DNA of 31,295 nucleotides from NCBI GenBank assembly GCA_002877855.1, contig PNIA01000018.1:1-31295 (forward strand). The letters run 5' to 3'. The stretch's first letter is position 1. Every line of letters begins with the position of its first letter. Below are positions 8,351 through 17,279 of this stretch, in pieces. Made by a program: the position numbers and the translations under genes. The notes beneath the pieces were generated by a model. It had not been told where the DNA came from. It made no database searches and worked only from the letters and a program-made list of their open reading frames with translations. This stretch comes from Caldisphaera sp. (GTDB taxonomy: Archaea; Thermoproteota; Thermoprotei_A; Sulfolobales; Acidilobaceae).

Positions 8351-9370
8351 TTAAATTTTTACTAATAGCTTTCCTATGATCTCATTATTCTCCATTATTT
8401 TGTGGCCATCTATTACTTCTTCGAGGCTAAGTTTTCTTGATATATATGGCTCGATCTCATTATTCTCAACATATTTAATAGCATTTTTTAATTCTAATTT
8501 AGATGCATTATGAATACCGTAAATTCTCAGATTTTTTAAATAAAATTTTTGCCAGTTTATGGGAAAGACGTTACCTCCTAAAAATCCAAATACTATAATC
8601 TTTCCATTAGTTTTTGCAACATCTAAGGAAACTTGCATAGTTGGGTTTATAATATAATCTATTACAATATCAACGCCTTTTTTATCTGTTATTTCCATGA
8701 CCCTTTCTGTTATGTTTTCTTCATTACCATTTATCACATAGTTTGCACCTATCAATTTTAAAATTTTTTCTTTTTCTTCATTTCTGGTAGTTACAATAGA
8801 TTTGGCGCCGAATAACTTGGAAACTTGAATTGCAAATGTACCTACACCTCCTGAACCACCATATATTAAAACAAAATCATCTTTTTTTATTTTACCAACA
8901 GTAACTAATGCACTCCAGGATATTGATAATGATAGAGGTGTCACTCCTAGTTTTTCTCCATTACCTTTCACTTTTATTAGTGTTTTCGATGGAACCTTAA
9001 CAAGCTCTGCATGGGATCCGTTTATATGAAATCCAATCATTTTCCATAGATTGCACATATTTTCTTTTCCTGATAAACAAAATTCACAATGGCCGCAACC
9101 AAATACTGTGTTTGCAACTACATAATCTCCAGGATTTATTTCGTCATTATTGTCGACATCTATAACTCTACCATATAGATCTATTCCAGGTATATGTGGT
9201 AATGGTATATTAATGCCCGGATATCCTTTTCTTATAAGCAAGTCTATTCTATTTATTGATGAATATTTTACTTCTATTAGTGCTTCCCCTCTATTAATTT
9301 TAGGCTCGTCAACATCACCATATTTTAAAACATCAATGCCCCCATGAGAATTAAAATAAATTGCTTTCAT
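8351..9370 (-). CDS. Medium-chain dehydrogenase/reductase (alcohol dehydrogenase/quinone oxidoreductase-like) keeping only the structural zinc site
   Basis: NAD(P)-dependent MDR oxidoreductase. It has an N-terminal GroES-like domain, a Rossmann domain with YGGSGGVGTFAIQ (170-182), and the structural-zinc lobe C92, C95, C98 and C106 (GCGHCEFC...MC). The catalytic-zinc ligands are not where expected: the usual Cys position reads SSIN (38-40 region) and the usual G-H-E reads PGID (61-64). The enzyme may therefore act without catalytic zinc, as quinone oxidoreductase-like MDRs do. ATG at 9370 has AGGAGAT five to six bases upstream. It follows the metallophosphoesterase by 41 bases on the same strand, with a 12-base palindrome in the gap. 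The substrate cannot be told. Confidence 0.85.
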   Translation of the reverse strand: MKAIYFNSHGGIDVLKYGDVDEPKINRGEALIEVKYSSINRIDLLIRKGYPGINIPLPHIPGIDLYGRVIDVDNNDEINPGDYVVANTVFGCGHCEFCLSGKENMCNLWKMIGFHINGSHAELVKVPSKTLIKVKGNGEKLGVTPLSLSISWSALVTVGKIKKDDFVLIYGGSGGVGTFAIQVSKLFGAKSIVTTRNEEKEKILKLIGANYVINGNEENITERVMEITDKKGVDIVIDYIINPTMQVSLDVAKTNGKIIVFGFLGGNVFPINWQKFYLKNLRIYGIHNASKLELKNAIKYVENNEIEPYISRKLSLEEVIDGHKIMENNEIIGKLLVKI

Positions 9371-9389
9371 TTTTATCTCCTATTTTTAT

Positions 9390-9401
9390 CACTATATAGT
9401 G
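9390..9401. promoter_or_regulatory. Perfect 12-base palindrome before the MDR dehydrogenase
   Basis: cactatatagtg is exactly self-complementary. It is centred about 25 bases before the ATG at 9370, where a TATA box for a leaderless message would be. It could combine a core promoter with a regulator site, letting the dehydrogenase be transcribed apart from the phosphoesterase gene. Confidence 0.4.
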
Positions 9402-9411
9402 GTTAAAAATT

Positions 9412-10173
9412 TTAAGCGTTTCTCCTTAGAATTTTACCATTAATAAACATATATTTTAGATACGTAAGATAGGGTTCTGGAATCATTAGATCCTCTAAAT
9501 CCTTAACAACTTTTTCTATATTATATTTAATTCTTCTTAATTCTATTGTTTTGTTTTCTGTATTAATTATTGCATAGGCAGCCCTATTATCTCCATCCCT
9601 GGGTTCTCCTGCACTACCAGGATTTATTAATAAGCTATTATTTATTTTCTTCATGAATTGAAAATGCGTATGACCTACTATATATAAATCATATTCCAAT
9701 TTGATATTTTTTGTCTCGTTTAATCTTACCTCTCTGTTTAACATATTTATTGTCTTCTCTTCATCTAACCAAGGATATATATATCCATAAAGAGGACTAG
9801 ATGGCGATCCATGAATTATTAATGTTTTTCCAAATCCTTCTATTTCAGTTTTGATTTTATTTTTAAACTCTTTGAGAAAATCTAAATGGGTTTTATTTAA
9901 AAGTTTTTTAGTAAAATTTTCTCTAAAATAAACGCTTATCCAATGAGTCTCTTCGCCACACATACAATCTACATTATATAATATAGCATTATCATGATTT
10001 CCTAATACAGAGTTAGCTCCTATTTCTTTTAATTTTTCAACAACTTCAGCAGGTCGTGGACCATAATCAACAGCGTCTCCAATAAAATAAGCATAATCAA
10101 AGTTTTCCTTATTTATAATTTCTTTTAAAGACTCGATATTTCCATGAATATCACTTAACAGCAGTATTTTCAT
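9412..10173 (-). CDS. Calcineurin-like metallophosphoesterase (YfcE/MJ0936-type)
   Basis: Two-metal phosphoesterase. The full ligand set is visible: D8 and H10 (SDIHGN), D33 (GDAVDYG), N59-H60 (GNHD), H121 (HGSP), and H168 with H170 (VGHTH). NPGSAGEPRDGD (184-195) is the usual family tail motif. The 253 aa length and the lack of a signal peptide fit the cytoplasmic YfcE-like phosphodiesterases, some of which also resemble diadenosine-tetraphosphatases; the natural substrate is unknown. The ATG has GGTGG about four bases upstream. A small inverted repeat begins seven bases before the start codon. It is the first gene of a probable two-gene unit with the MDR dehydrogenase. Confidence 0.88.
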   Translation of the reverse strand: MKILLLSDIHGNIESLKEIINKENFDYAYFIGDAVDYGPRPAEVVEKLKEIGANSVLGNHDNAILYNVDCMCGEETHWISVYFRENFTKKLLNKTHLDFLKEFKNKIKTEIEGFGKTLIIHGSPSSPLYGYIYPWLDEEKTINMLNREVRLNETKNIKLEYDLYIVGHTHFQFMKKINNSLLINPGSAGEPRDGDNRAAYAIINTENKTIELRRIKYNIEKVVKDLEDLMIPEPYLTYLKYMFINGKILRRNA

Positions 10174-10179
10174 TTTGCC

Positions 10180-10199
10180 ACCAATTTTATATAATTGGT
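10180..10199. repeat. Inverted repeat at the start of the metallophosphoesterase message
   Basis: accaatt (10180-10186) and aattggt (10193-10199) are exact inverted copies around a six-base AT spacer. It is too close to the ATG at 10173 to act as a TATA box for that gene. It would be either a small hairpin taking in part of the GGTGG ribosome-binding motif or a regulator site. Confidence 0.35.
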
Positions 10200-10314
10200 T
10201 TATGAATTATTAAATATATGTCTATATCTTTTATGCAATATAATTAACATATAGCAATAATAGGAACTAAAGCTTAAAATATTAAATATCTAGGATTATA
10301 TAGGTGTAAATTAA

Positions 10315-11805
<1,491 letters not shown>

Positions 11806-11867
11806 AAATTTTAATATATAAATAAAAACTTATTTTCGTTCAATACATTAGATCTTGGTGAATAATA

Positions 11868-12233
11868 TTGAATCATAAAATAAAAGTTGTTTTCCATATC
11901 GACAAAGATGAGGACGAAATACTTAGGCTTTCCCTAAATAATATAAAAAATTTTATCGATGAGTCCTTGTTAGAAAATTATTTATATGAAATAGCTCTTG
12001 TTGCAAATTATAAAGCCCCTTTGTTATTTTTGAAGAGTAGTATTAATGAAGATAAATTAAGATTTATAAAAGAATTAAATGAAAGAGGTGTCAAAATTTA
12101 TATATGCGAAAGATCTATGAAAGCCTTGAACATAAGAAAAGAAGATCTAATAGACTATTGCAAAACAACTCCTTCAGGAGTATTTAAGATTGCAGAACTC
12201 GAAAAAGAGGGTTTTGCTTACATTAAACCTTGA
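11868..12233 (+). CDS. DsrE/DsrF-like family protein
   Basis: Small (121 aa) cytoplasmic protein of the DsrE-like fold. The pattern is that of the single-domain archaeal and bacterial members: VVFHIDKD at the first strand, a helix with SLNNIKNFI, then EIALVANYKAPLLFL, a GVKIYICERSM strand, the TPSGVFKIAELEKEGFAYIKP tail and the terminal Y-I-K-P. The tail is highly characteristic. Family members act in sulfur relay or oxidation, but many are of unknown role. A single Cys (C114 region IYICE) could carry sulfur, and a second lies in DYCKTTPSG. TTG 11868 is supported by GGTGA six to seven bases upstream. A strong hairpin follows 42 bases after the stop. Confidence 0.75.
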   Translation: MNHKIKVVFHIDKDEDEILRLSLNNIKNFIDESLLENYLYEIALVANYKAPLLFLKSSINEDKLRFIKELNERGVKIYICERSMKALNIRKEDLIDYCKTTPSGVFKIAELEKEGFAYIKP

Positions 12234-12274
12234 TGGAACTATTTTTTATAATTAGCAGTCAGTTACTATTATAT

Positions 12275-12300
12275 TATTGTTAACTCCCCGGTTAACAATA
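12275..12300. repeat. Strong hairpin: perfect 10-base inverted repeat with six-base GC loop
   Basis: tattgttaac (12275-12284) and gttaacaata (12291-12300) are exact inverted copies around tccccg. It lies between two convergent genes, 42 bases after the DsrE-like stop and 53 bases after the end of the MFS gene read from the other strand. It could protect or end transcripts from both sides, or be a DNA-binding site. Crenarchaeal termination usually relies on T-tracts rather than hairpins, so the terminator role is uncertain. Confidence 0.55.
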
Positions 12301-12352
12301 GAAAATTCTTTACATAAAGTTTTGAATGAAAAATATAAATATTATAAATATT

Positions 12353-13459
12353 TTATGATTTTAAATAATGTGAACTAGTTAATAATAGTGCTATACTTAG
12401 TATTGATGATATTAATAAATATATTCCACTCAACAATACTCCCTTTCCTAAAATTATGGAAAAGACTTCCCCTCCAAGAATACCTGCTATGGCTTTTCCG
12501 GTATATAAAATCCCATTATTTGCAGTTGAATATTTTGTTCCGAATAAATCTCCGACTAAAGAGAAATATAATGGTATCAGAGCTCCTCCGAATAAACCTA
12601 TAATTATGGCAGATAAGAATATTTGATTTATTATCAACAAAATATTTCCAATAATAACCAAACAAATTGAAATAAACAGTGTTTTAAATCTACCTAATTT
12701 GTCTGATATGAATCCTATTATTGGTCTACCTAAGCCACTCATTAAAGCAAATGTGCTTATTAAAATAGCCAATATTTTTATTTCAGATTGATGAGATACA
12801 AATGAAAGGGCGCTAGACATAGATAGTAGTGGGACTACCGAAAAAACATATGAAAAATAAATTAACCACCATTTTCTTGTTACTATAATTTTAGTTGGTC
12901 TTATACCAGAAATTTCTTTTTTAGGATAATCTGAAAAGTAAAGAAGTATTGGTAATAGTATTAACTCTATAATTCCTATAATTAAAGAAGGTTCTCTAAA
13001 TGATTTAGATTCAATAATGAAGGGATTTGCAATAGTTGCTCCCAAACCAAATCCAAATGAAACTAGACCTGTAGCAAATCCTCTTTTTTCATAATACCAT
13101 TTTACAGCTAAATTAGATGCAATCATATATAGGATTCCTTCACCAGCGCTTCCTATTGACCAGAAAGCATAAAACGAAAGTAGATTTTTGCTAGTATAGG
13201 TGCCTAAGAAACCAATTGATGATAATATTGATGATAAAATACCTATAATTTTTGGGCCATAAATGTCTGCTATATAACCTCCAATTACTTGAAAAATAGT
13301 TGAAAATATTGCAAATAGCGAAAATGCTAGTGATATTTGACTTAAGCTAGCATTAAATCCTGATGATAATAGAGGTGCAAAGGCATTCCATGAATATTGA
13401 TATATAGAATTGAATGACATTACTATGATTCCTATGATTAGCATACTACTTTTTCTCAA
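12353..13459 (-). CDS. MFS transporter, OFA (oxalate/formate antiporter)-like
   Basis: Integral membrane secondary transporter. Long hydrophobic segments run through the whole 368 aa, enough for about 12 helices. The loop between helices 2 and 3 reads GGYIADIYGPK and the matching loop between helices 8 and 9 reads GFISDKLGRFK, the MFS motif-A pair. The N-terminus YQYSWNAFAPLL and KWYYEKRGFATGLVSFGFGLGATIANPF resemble the OFA/monocarboxylate branch. The start is TTG 13459 because a perfect GGAGATC lies five bases before it, inside the 16-base gap after the previous gene; this couples it to the upstream MFS gene. The substrate is unknown. Being last in an Agl3-glycosyltransferase operon does not by itself make it a glycan exporter. 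Confidence 0.82.
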   Translation of the reverse strand: MRKSSMLIIGIIVMSFNSIYQYSWNAFAPLLSSGFNASLSQISLAFSLFAIFSTIFQVIGGYIADIYGPKIIGILSSILSSIGFLGTYTSKNLLSFYAFWSIGSAGEGILYMIASNLAVKWYYEKRGFATGLVSFGFGLGATIANPFIIESKSFREPSLIIGIIELILLPILLYFSDYPKKEISGIRPTKIIVTRKWWLIYFSYVFSVVPLLSMSSALSFVSHQSEIKILAILISTFALMSGLGRPIIGFISDKLGRFKTLFISICLVIIGNILLIINQIFLSAIIIGLFGGALIPLYFSLVGDLFGTKYSTANNGILYTGKAIAGILGGEVFSIILGKGVLLSGIYLLISSILSIALLLTSSHYLKS

Positions 13460-13475
13460 TTGGGATCTCCTTCAA

Positions 13476-14582
13476 TCATTTAAAATAAAATATTAACATT
13501 AAAAAGGGTATTGGTAATGCAAACAAAAACAGACTTTTTATAGTAAACATATTTATTATACCTAGTGCGAATATAGGAGATAAAAACTCGGCAATTCCAG
13601 AAGAAGCAGAAAATAATAAATTACCAGCAATTATGTTATTCTTGTTTAACGATTTATAAGCATTATAAAGAAAAGTTGGATATAAAATTGAATGCGGAAT
13701 GGCAAATAGGAGTAATGCAAGTATATTAATATATATATTATGAATGTTTAAAAGAATAAATGAAATTGGAAGAACTAAAATTGCTACAGTTTCTTGTCTC
13801 ACAAGATTTTTTTCGCTAGATTTTATTGATTTGAACCTTATTATGGAAGAGGTTAAGAATAATAAAAATAGAGAGAGCATAACAACATTTGATTTTAATT
13901 TAACTGAATTTTCTTCATAAATTCCCCAATATGATATTATTAATGGTAACGTAAAAGAATAGATAAAATTTAAAATAAAATATTTAGAAAATTTTTTATT
14001 TCTCATGATTGAAAAAATAATGTTAAATTTTAATATTAACTTGAAATCATGACGATTAAACTTGTATTTTAAAGCTAAACTTATTGGAATAATCAATAAA
14101 ATAACTGTGAAAATAAATATATAGAAAAATGAGAGGTATGAAAGTATAATTGATGAAAATAATGTTCCAAGTATTAAACCTAAAGACAAAGCAAAAGAAT
14201 ATAGGCCTATGCCTTCGAATCCTTTATTATCAGTATGCATTGAAGGCGCCAATAGAATAGATATAGATCCTAATCCTAATCCTACAAGACTTACTGAAAT
14301 AATTAAGTAAAAGAAGTTTTTTGAAAAAATTATTAAAATAAATCCTATTAGAGTAATTAAAAAACTCATTACGATAAAGTTATTAACTTTTTTTGAAACA
14401 TTAATTAATAGCGAACCAATTCCATTAAAAACCCATAAAATTGCAATTATTATAGAAATATAAAAAGGGGTTATATTAAGTGAAAACGCATATAAAGGCA
14501 AAACCGATTGGGCTATAATAGAAGAAAACCTAACTATCGATGTAGATACAAATAGAACCCTATTACTTAAGGTTCTATTCAT
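13476..14582 (-). CDS. Second MFS-type transporter, divergent
   Basis: Polytopic membrane protein of about 368 aa, very rich in Ile, Leu, Phe and Ser, with about 10-12 predicted helices. Helix pairs are visible from FVSTSIVRFSSIIAQSV to the C-terminal SLFLFALPIPFLMLIFYF. The usual motif-A loop is degenerate (LLINVSKKVNNF), so it is an outlying MFS member rather than a named family. The open frame extends upstream to 14636, but ATG 14582 is the likely start: it falls four bases after the glycosyltransferase stop, with an AGGG just before it, and gives the length normal for these proteins. It sits between the glycosyltransferase and the OFA-like transporter in one transcription unit. Confidence 0.72.
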   Translation of the reverse strand: MNRTLSNRVLFVSTSIVRFSSIIAQSVLPLYAFSLNITPFYISIIIAILWVFNGIGSLLINVSKKVNNFIVMSFLITLIGFILIIFSKNFFYLIISVSLVGLGLGSISILLAPSMHTDNKGFEGIGLYSFALSLGLILGTLFSSIILSYLSFFYIFIFTVILLIIPISLALKYKFNRHDFKLILKFNIIFSIMRNKKFSKYFILNFIYSFTLPLIISYWGIYEENSVKLKSNVVMLSLFLLFLTSSIIRFKSIKSSEKNLVRQETVAILVLPISFILLNIHNIYINILALLLFAIPHSILYPTFLYNAYKSLNKNNIIAGNLLFSASSGIAEFLSPIFALGIINMFTIKSLFLFALPIPFLMLIFYFK

Positions 14583-14586
14583 AAAA

Positions 14587-15639
14587 TTATAACCCTGATA
14601 AAACGTTTTCATAAACTTTTGTAAGTTCAATACCAACTGTTTCTGGATTATGTCTTTCCTTAATTAGTGAAATGCTGTTTTCAGAAAACGATTTCCTAAC
14701 ATACTCGTCCGAAATTAATATTGACAGATATTTTTCATAGTCGTATTCATTTTTGCCCACAAATCCATTGTGTCCATGAATTACAGATTCTCTTATAGAA
14801 TTAATATCTGACGAAACTACTGGAACGCCGTAGGACATAGACTCTAAGATCGTTAATGCATAAGCATCGTATCTAGTAGGTAAAAATGTAATATCTGATG
14901 CAGGTATTATTTTTTTATAGAGAACGTTATCATCGGGGTTACTGAAATGATATATATTTTTATAACTGCTGATTAATTTCTTTATATTATTTGGTATTGA
15001 GCCAACATAAAATAAGTTCAAATCATTAAACTCTTTTGATAATTTAATAAAAACTTTTAATACTATATCTCCCCCTTTTCTAATAAAATCTCTGCCTATA
15101 AATAATATATTGATTCCTTTGTGCTCAATTTTGTTACTTGCTTTGATCGGCATTGGAGGAGGAATTAAAACAACTTTTGATGAATCGACACCGTCTTTTA
15201 TAAAACCTTTTCTAGCCCAATCAGACCATGTTATTATTGCTCTGCAAGGAGAAGAGTTAAGATAATAAACTAGAAAATCTAGTGCAATATTATAAGTAAA
15301 TCCTTTTCCACCATAGTATTGATCTAAAAATTGGCTAGGACTTTCATCATTTTCATGTATCCATGGTCTTGAATATAAATAAAAATTCCAAAAGAATGAG
15401 TGTATAATTTTTTCATCCTTAGGAATTGGTTGTGATAATCCCTTTAATATTAATCTGGAAAGAGTTGATATAACATTATCTTTATTAAATTCGTAATTTG
15501 ATGAATTCTTAAATAAAGGGATAACATCGTTAAATATAGTATATTGAACACCTTTTGGAGGATATTTATATCTTAAATATGACCCTCTTCTTAATTTTTT
15601 TGTTTTACCATCGATCTCAGAAACTAACATAACTTTCAT
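14587..15639 (-). CDS. GT4 family glycosyltransferase (GT-B fold)
   Basis: Transfers a sugar from a nucleotide-sugar donor, retaining the anomeric configuration. The C-terminal donor-binding half carries ILFIGRDFIRKGGDI (178-192) and the E-x7-E region around YDAYALTILESMSYGVPVVSS (257-277), then IRESV (282-286). The N-terminal half is divergent and includes YGGKGFTYN (109-117), which could serve in acceptor binding. It has no membrane span and so would act at the inner face of the membrane. The ATG shares one base with the stop of the preceding agl3-like gene (TAATG), and GGTGA precedes it. With Agl3 supplying UDP-sulfoquinovose, transfer of sulfoquinovose or a neighbouring sugar onto the S-layer N-glycan precursor is a reasonable inference. 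Confidence 0.83.
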   Translation of the reverse strand: MKVMLVSEIDGKTKKLRRGSYLRYKYPPKGVQYTIFNDVIPLFKNSSNYEFNKDNVISTLSRLILKGLSQPIPKDEKIIHSFFWNFYLYSRPWIHENDESPSQFLDQYYGGKGFTYNIALDFLVYYLNSSPCRAIITWSDWARKGFIKDGVDSSKVVLIPPPMPIKASNKIEHKGINILFIGRDFIRKGGDIVLKVFIKLSKEFNDLNLFYVGSIPNNIKKLISSYKNIYHFSNPDDNVLYKKIIPASDITFLPTRYDAYALTILESMSYGVPVVSSDINSIRESVIHGHNGFVGKNEYDYEKYLSILISDEYVRKSFSENSISLIKERHNPETVGIELTKVYENVLSGL

Positions 15640-16922
15640 TAATTTTCACCTATCCTTTCCTCAATAACTGGGCCAAAGTACTTCATAATTTCATTTTTGC
15701 TTAATACTCTCATATATTCTTCTGGCATCGGGAATAAATCTGATCTCATGTGTTTTAAGTTTCTCCACTTTACCGTTGGGTATATGAGTTCTTTAAGGCT
15801 CATAGCTCTGTTTTTGTATTGTATTACTGTTTCAAATATTTCTCTAATTACGTCTTTGATATCTTTTTTCCTTGAAAATCCAAGGGACGGCAGGATTTTA
15901 TGCTCTACGCTATAATAATGTTCTTCTGCCTCTACTCTAGGATTATCTATGTACTTTACATTCGGTTTGAATCCAAATTCGTTTGCTATCTCTAATACTT
16001 TGTTAGCGAGCTCTAATGTATTATAGATCTCATCTAGCTGATTAACAACTCTATATTCTCCTTCTTTAGGTGGATTCTCTAATAATAGAGTTAAGGCATT
16101 AATACTATCATATAATGATAAGAATCCTCTTGTTTGTTTCCCTTTTCCATAAATTAACAGTTCATTTAAAATTACAGCTTGGACTACATATTTGTTTATA
16201 ACAGTTCCCCAATTGGAATCAAAATCAAATCTTGTTTCTAGTGATTCATTAACTATTTCGTCAATTTTAGTTCCATACACTACTCCTTGCATAACATCAG
16301 TTGCTTTGATTCCATGAAGTTTATTTGCTAAAAGCAAATTATACGTATCGAAAATTTTTGTAAGATGGTAGTAGCTTTGTCCAAACCTAGGAAACATAAC
16401 TTTTGTTTTCCTATTTTTATATTCTATTTCTATATCTCCTTCAGTGATTTCTATATTAGGTGTTCCATATTCTCCCATAGTGCCCATTTTAAGCAAATGA
16501 GCTCCTGGAGAGTGCCTTATTAATGAAAACATTATATTTATGTTTGAAATAACATTGTTAATTTCTGTATAAAGCACATGTTCTTGGTCAATCATACTAA
16601 AAGGAGCACTCCTTTGTTGTGCGAGATGTACAACAGCCTCAGGTTTATATTTTGAAATTAAATGATCAACTTGCTCAGGGTCTCTTGCATCAATTGGTTC
16701 AAATATTAGATTGTCTTTTCCAAAGGTTTCTTTATAAGCTATTAGCCTTTCTGACATAGACTTTATTGGTGTTAGCGAATCAGATTTTACTGATTTAACT
16801 AATGCTCTTGTCGAAAAATTGTCAACCATTATTATTGGTATGTCATATTTGACACCTAAATGTATTGATAACGGCCAGCCTATATAACCGTCAGCGCCAA
16901 ATATTATTATTGGTCCTTTCAT
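15639..16922 (-). CDS. agl3: UDP-sulfoquinovose synthase-like NAD-dependent epimerase (Agl3/SQD1)
   Basis: Extended short-chain dehydrogenase that turns UDP-glucose plus sulfite into UDP-sulfoquinovose, used in Sulfolobales for the S-layer N-glycan. Counted from ATG 16922 (427 aa), the NAD-binding motif is GADGYIG (9-15). AQQRSAPFSM (101-110), KMGTMGEYGTPNI (145-157, T148 catalytic), YYHLTK (184-189, Y185 and K189 catalytic) and TDVMQGVVYGT (208-218) follow the SQD1/Agl3 pattern closely. An upstream frame reaches 16970, but ATG 16922 has GGGGGAT four to five bases before it and starts exactly at the Rossmann strand. A TATA-like gtatatattt near 16955-16963 and operator-like AGAC repeats lie just upstream. 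It is first gene of the agl3-GT4-MFS-MFS unit. Confidence 0.86.
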   Translation of the reverse strand: MKGPIIIFGADGYIGWPLSIHLGVKYDIPIIMVDNFSTRALVKSVKSDSLTPIKSMSERLIAYKETFGKDNLIFEPIDARDPEQVDHLISKYKPEAVVHLAQQRSAPFSMIDQEHVLYTEINNVISNINIMFSLIRHSPGAHLLKMGTMGEYGTPNIEITEGDIEIEYKNRKTKVMFPRFGQSYYHLTKIFDTYNLLLANKLHGIKATDVMQGVVYGTKIDEIVNESLETRFDFDSNWGTVINKYVVQAVILNELLIYGKGKQTRGFLSLYDSINALTLLLENPPKEGEYRVVNQLDEIYNTLELANKVLEIANEFGFKPNVKYIDNPRVEAEEHYYSVEHKILPSLGFSRKKDIKDVIREIFETVIQYKNRAMSLKELIYPTVKWRNLKHMRSDLFPMPEEYMRVLSKNEIMKYFGPVIEERIGEN

Positions 16923-16974
16923 TTTATCCCCCAAAAAGAAACGTAAATTGTGATAAATATATACTAGCAAGTAC

Positions 16975-17008
16975 AGACAGTATAGACAAACCGTCTATAA
17001 GCTTAGAC
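16975..17008. promoter_or_regulatory. Operator-like AGAC repeats and 7-base palindrome before agl3
   Basis: tatagac (16981-16987) and gtctata (16993-16999) form an exact inverted repeat around aaacc. Further AGAC copies occur at 16975 and 17005. The palindrome covers the stop codon of the winged-helix gene and ends about 15-20 bases upstream of the probable agl3 TATA box at 16955-16963. That is where a regulator would recruit or block the initiation factors. The neighbouring winged-helix protein is the obvious candidate binder (inference). Confidence 0.45.
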
Positions 17009-17279
17009 CAAATCCCCTTAGAAACGAATCAATCTTTTTGAGTTCTTTTACAAACTCTTTACCTTTGTTTGTTAAGATATAATATCTATTGTCTCCATCA
17101 TTTATCTCATTTATTATTTCTTTTTGTTTTAATTCATCTATATATTTTAATAATCTATCATAAGGAATATTCGCGTTATACATAATCCTTGTTAATCTTG
17201 CTTTATCTTCTTTTTCTATGGTTTCTAATATATCTAGGTATATCTTTACTCTTGATCTATTTTTCTTTTGTTCTACCAA
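16995..17279 (-). CDS. Archaeal winged-helix DNA-binding protein (HTH_45-like)
   Basis: About 94 aa transcriptional regulator. The pattern RSRVKIYLDILETI...RLTRIMYNANIPYDRLLKYIDELKQKEII...YYILTNKGKEFVKEL is the archaeal HTH_45/PadR-like winged helix. It has a recognition helix near NIPYDRLLKYIDEL, a wing at NDGDNRYYILT, and a C-terminal helix that usually mediates dimerisation. TTG 17279 is preferred over GTG 17288 because AGGAGTGGT lies four bases before it. Either start lies inside the 3' end of the membrane-protein gene, so the two are translationally coupled. The agl3 operon begins 72 bases downstream, with palindromic sites in between. Small archaeal regulators coupled to a membrane protein may be controlled by it at the membrane; that is inference. 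Confidence 0.8.
   Translation of the reverse strand: MVEQKKNRSRVKIYLDILETIEKEDKARLTRIMYNANIPYDRLLKYIDELKQKEIINEINDGDNRYYILTNKGKEFVKELKKIDSFLRGFGLSL

Noticed and set aside
14583..14636. Longer N-terminus for the MFS gene overlapping the glycosyltransferase by 50 bases
   Set aside because: ATG 14582 falls four bases after the preceding stop and gives a normal length; the extra residues are read out of frame through the glycosyltransferase tail.
16923..16970. Longer N-terminus for agl3
   Set aside because: It would place residues before the Rossmann strand, run through the likely TATA box and ignore the GGGGGAT motif before ATG 16922.
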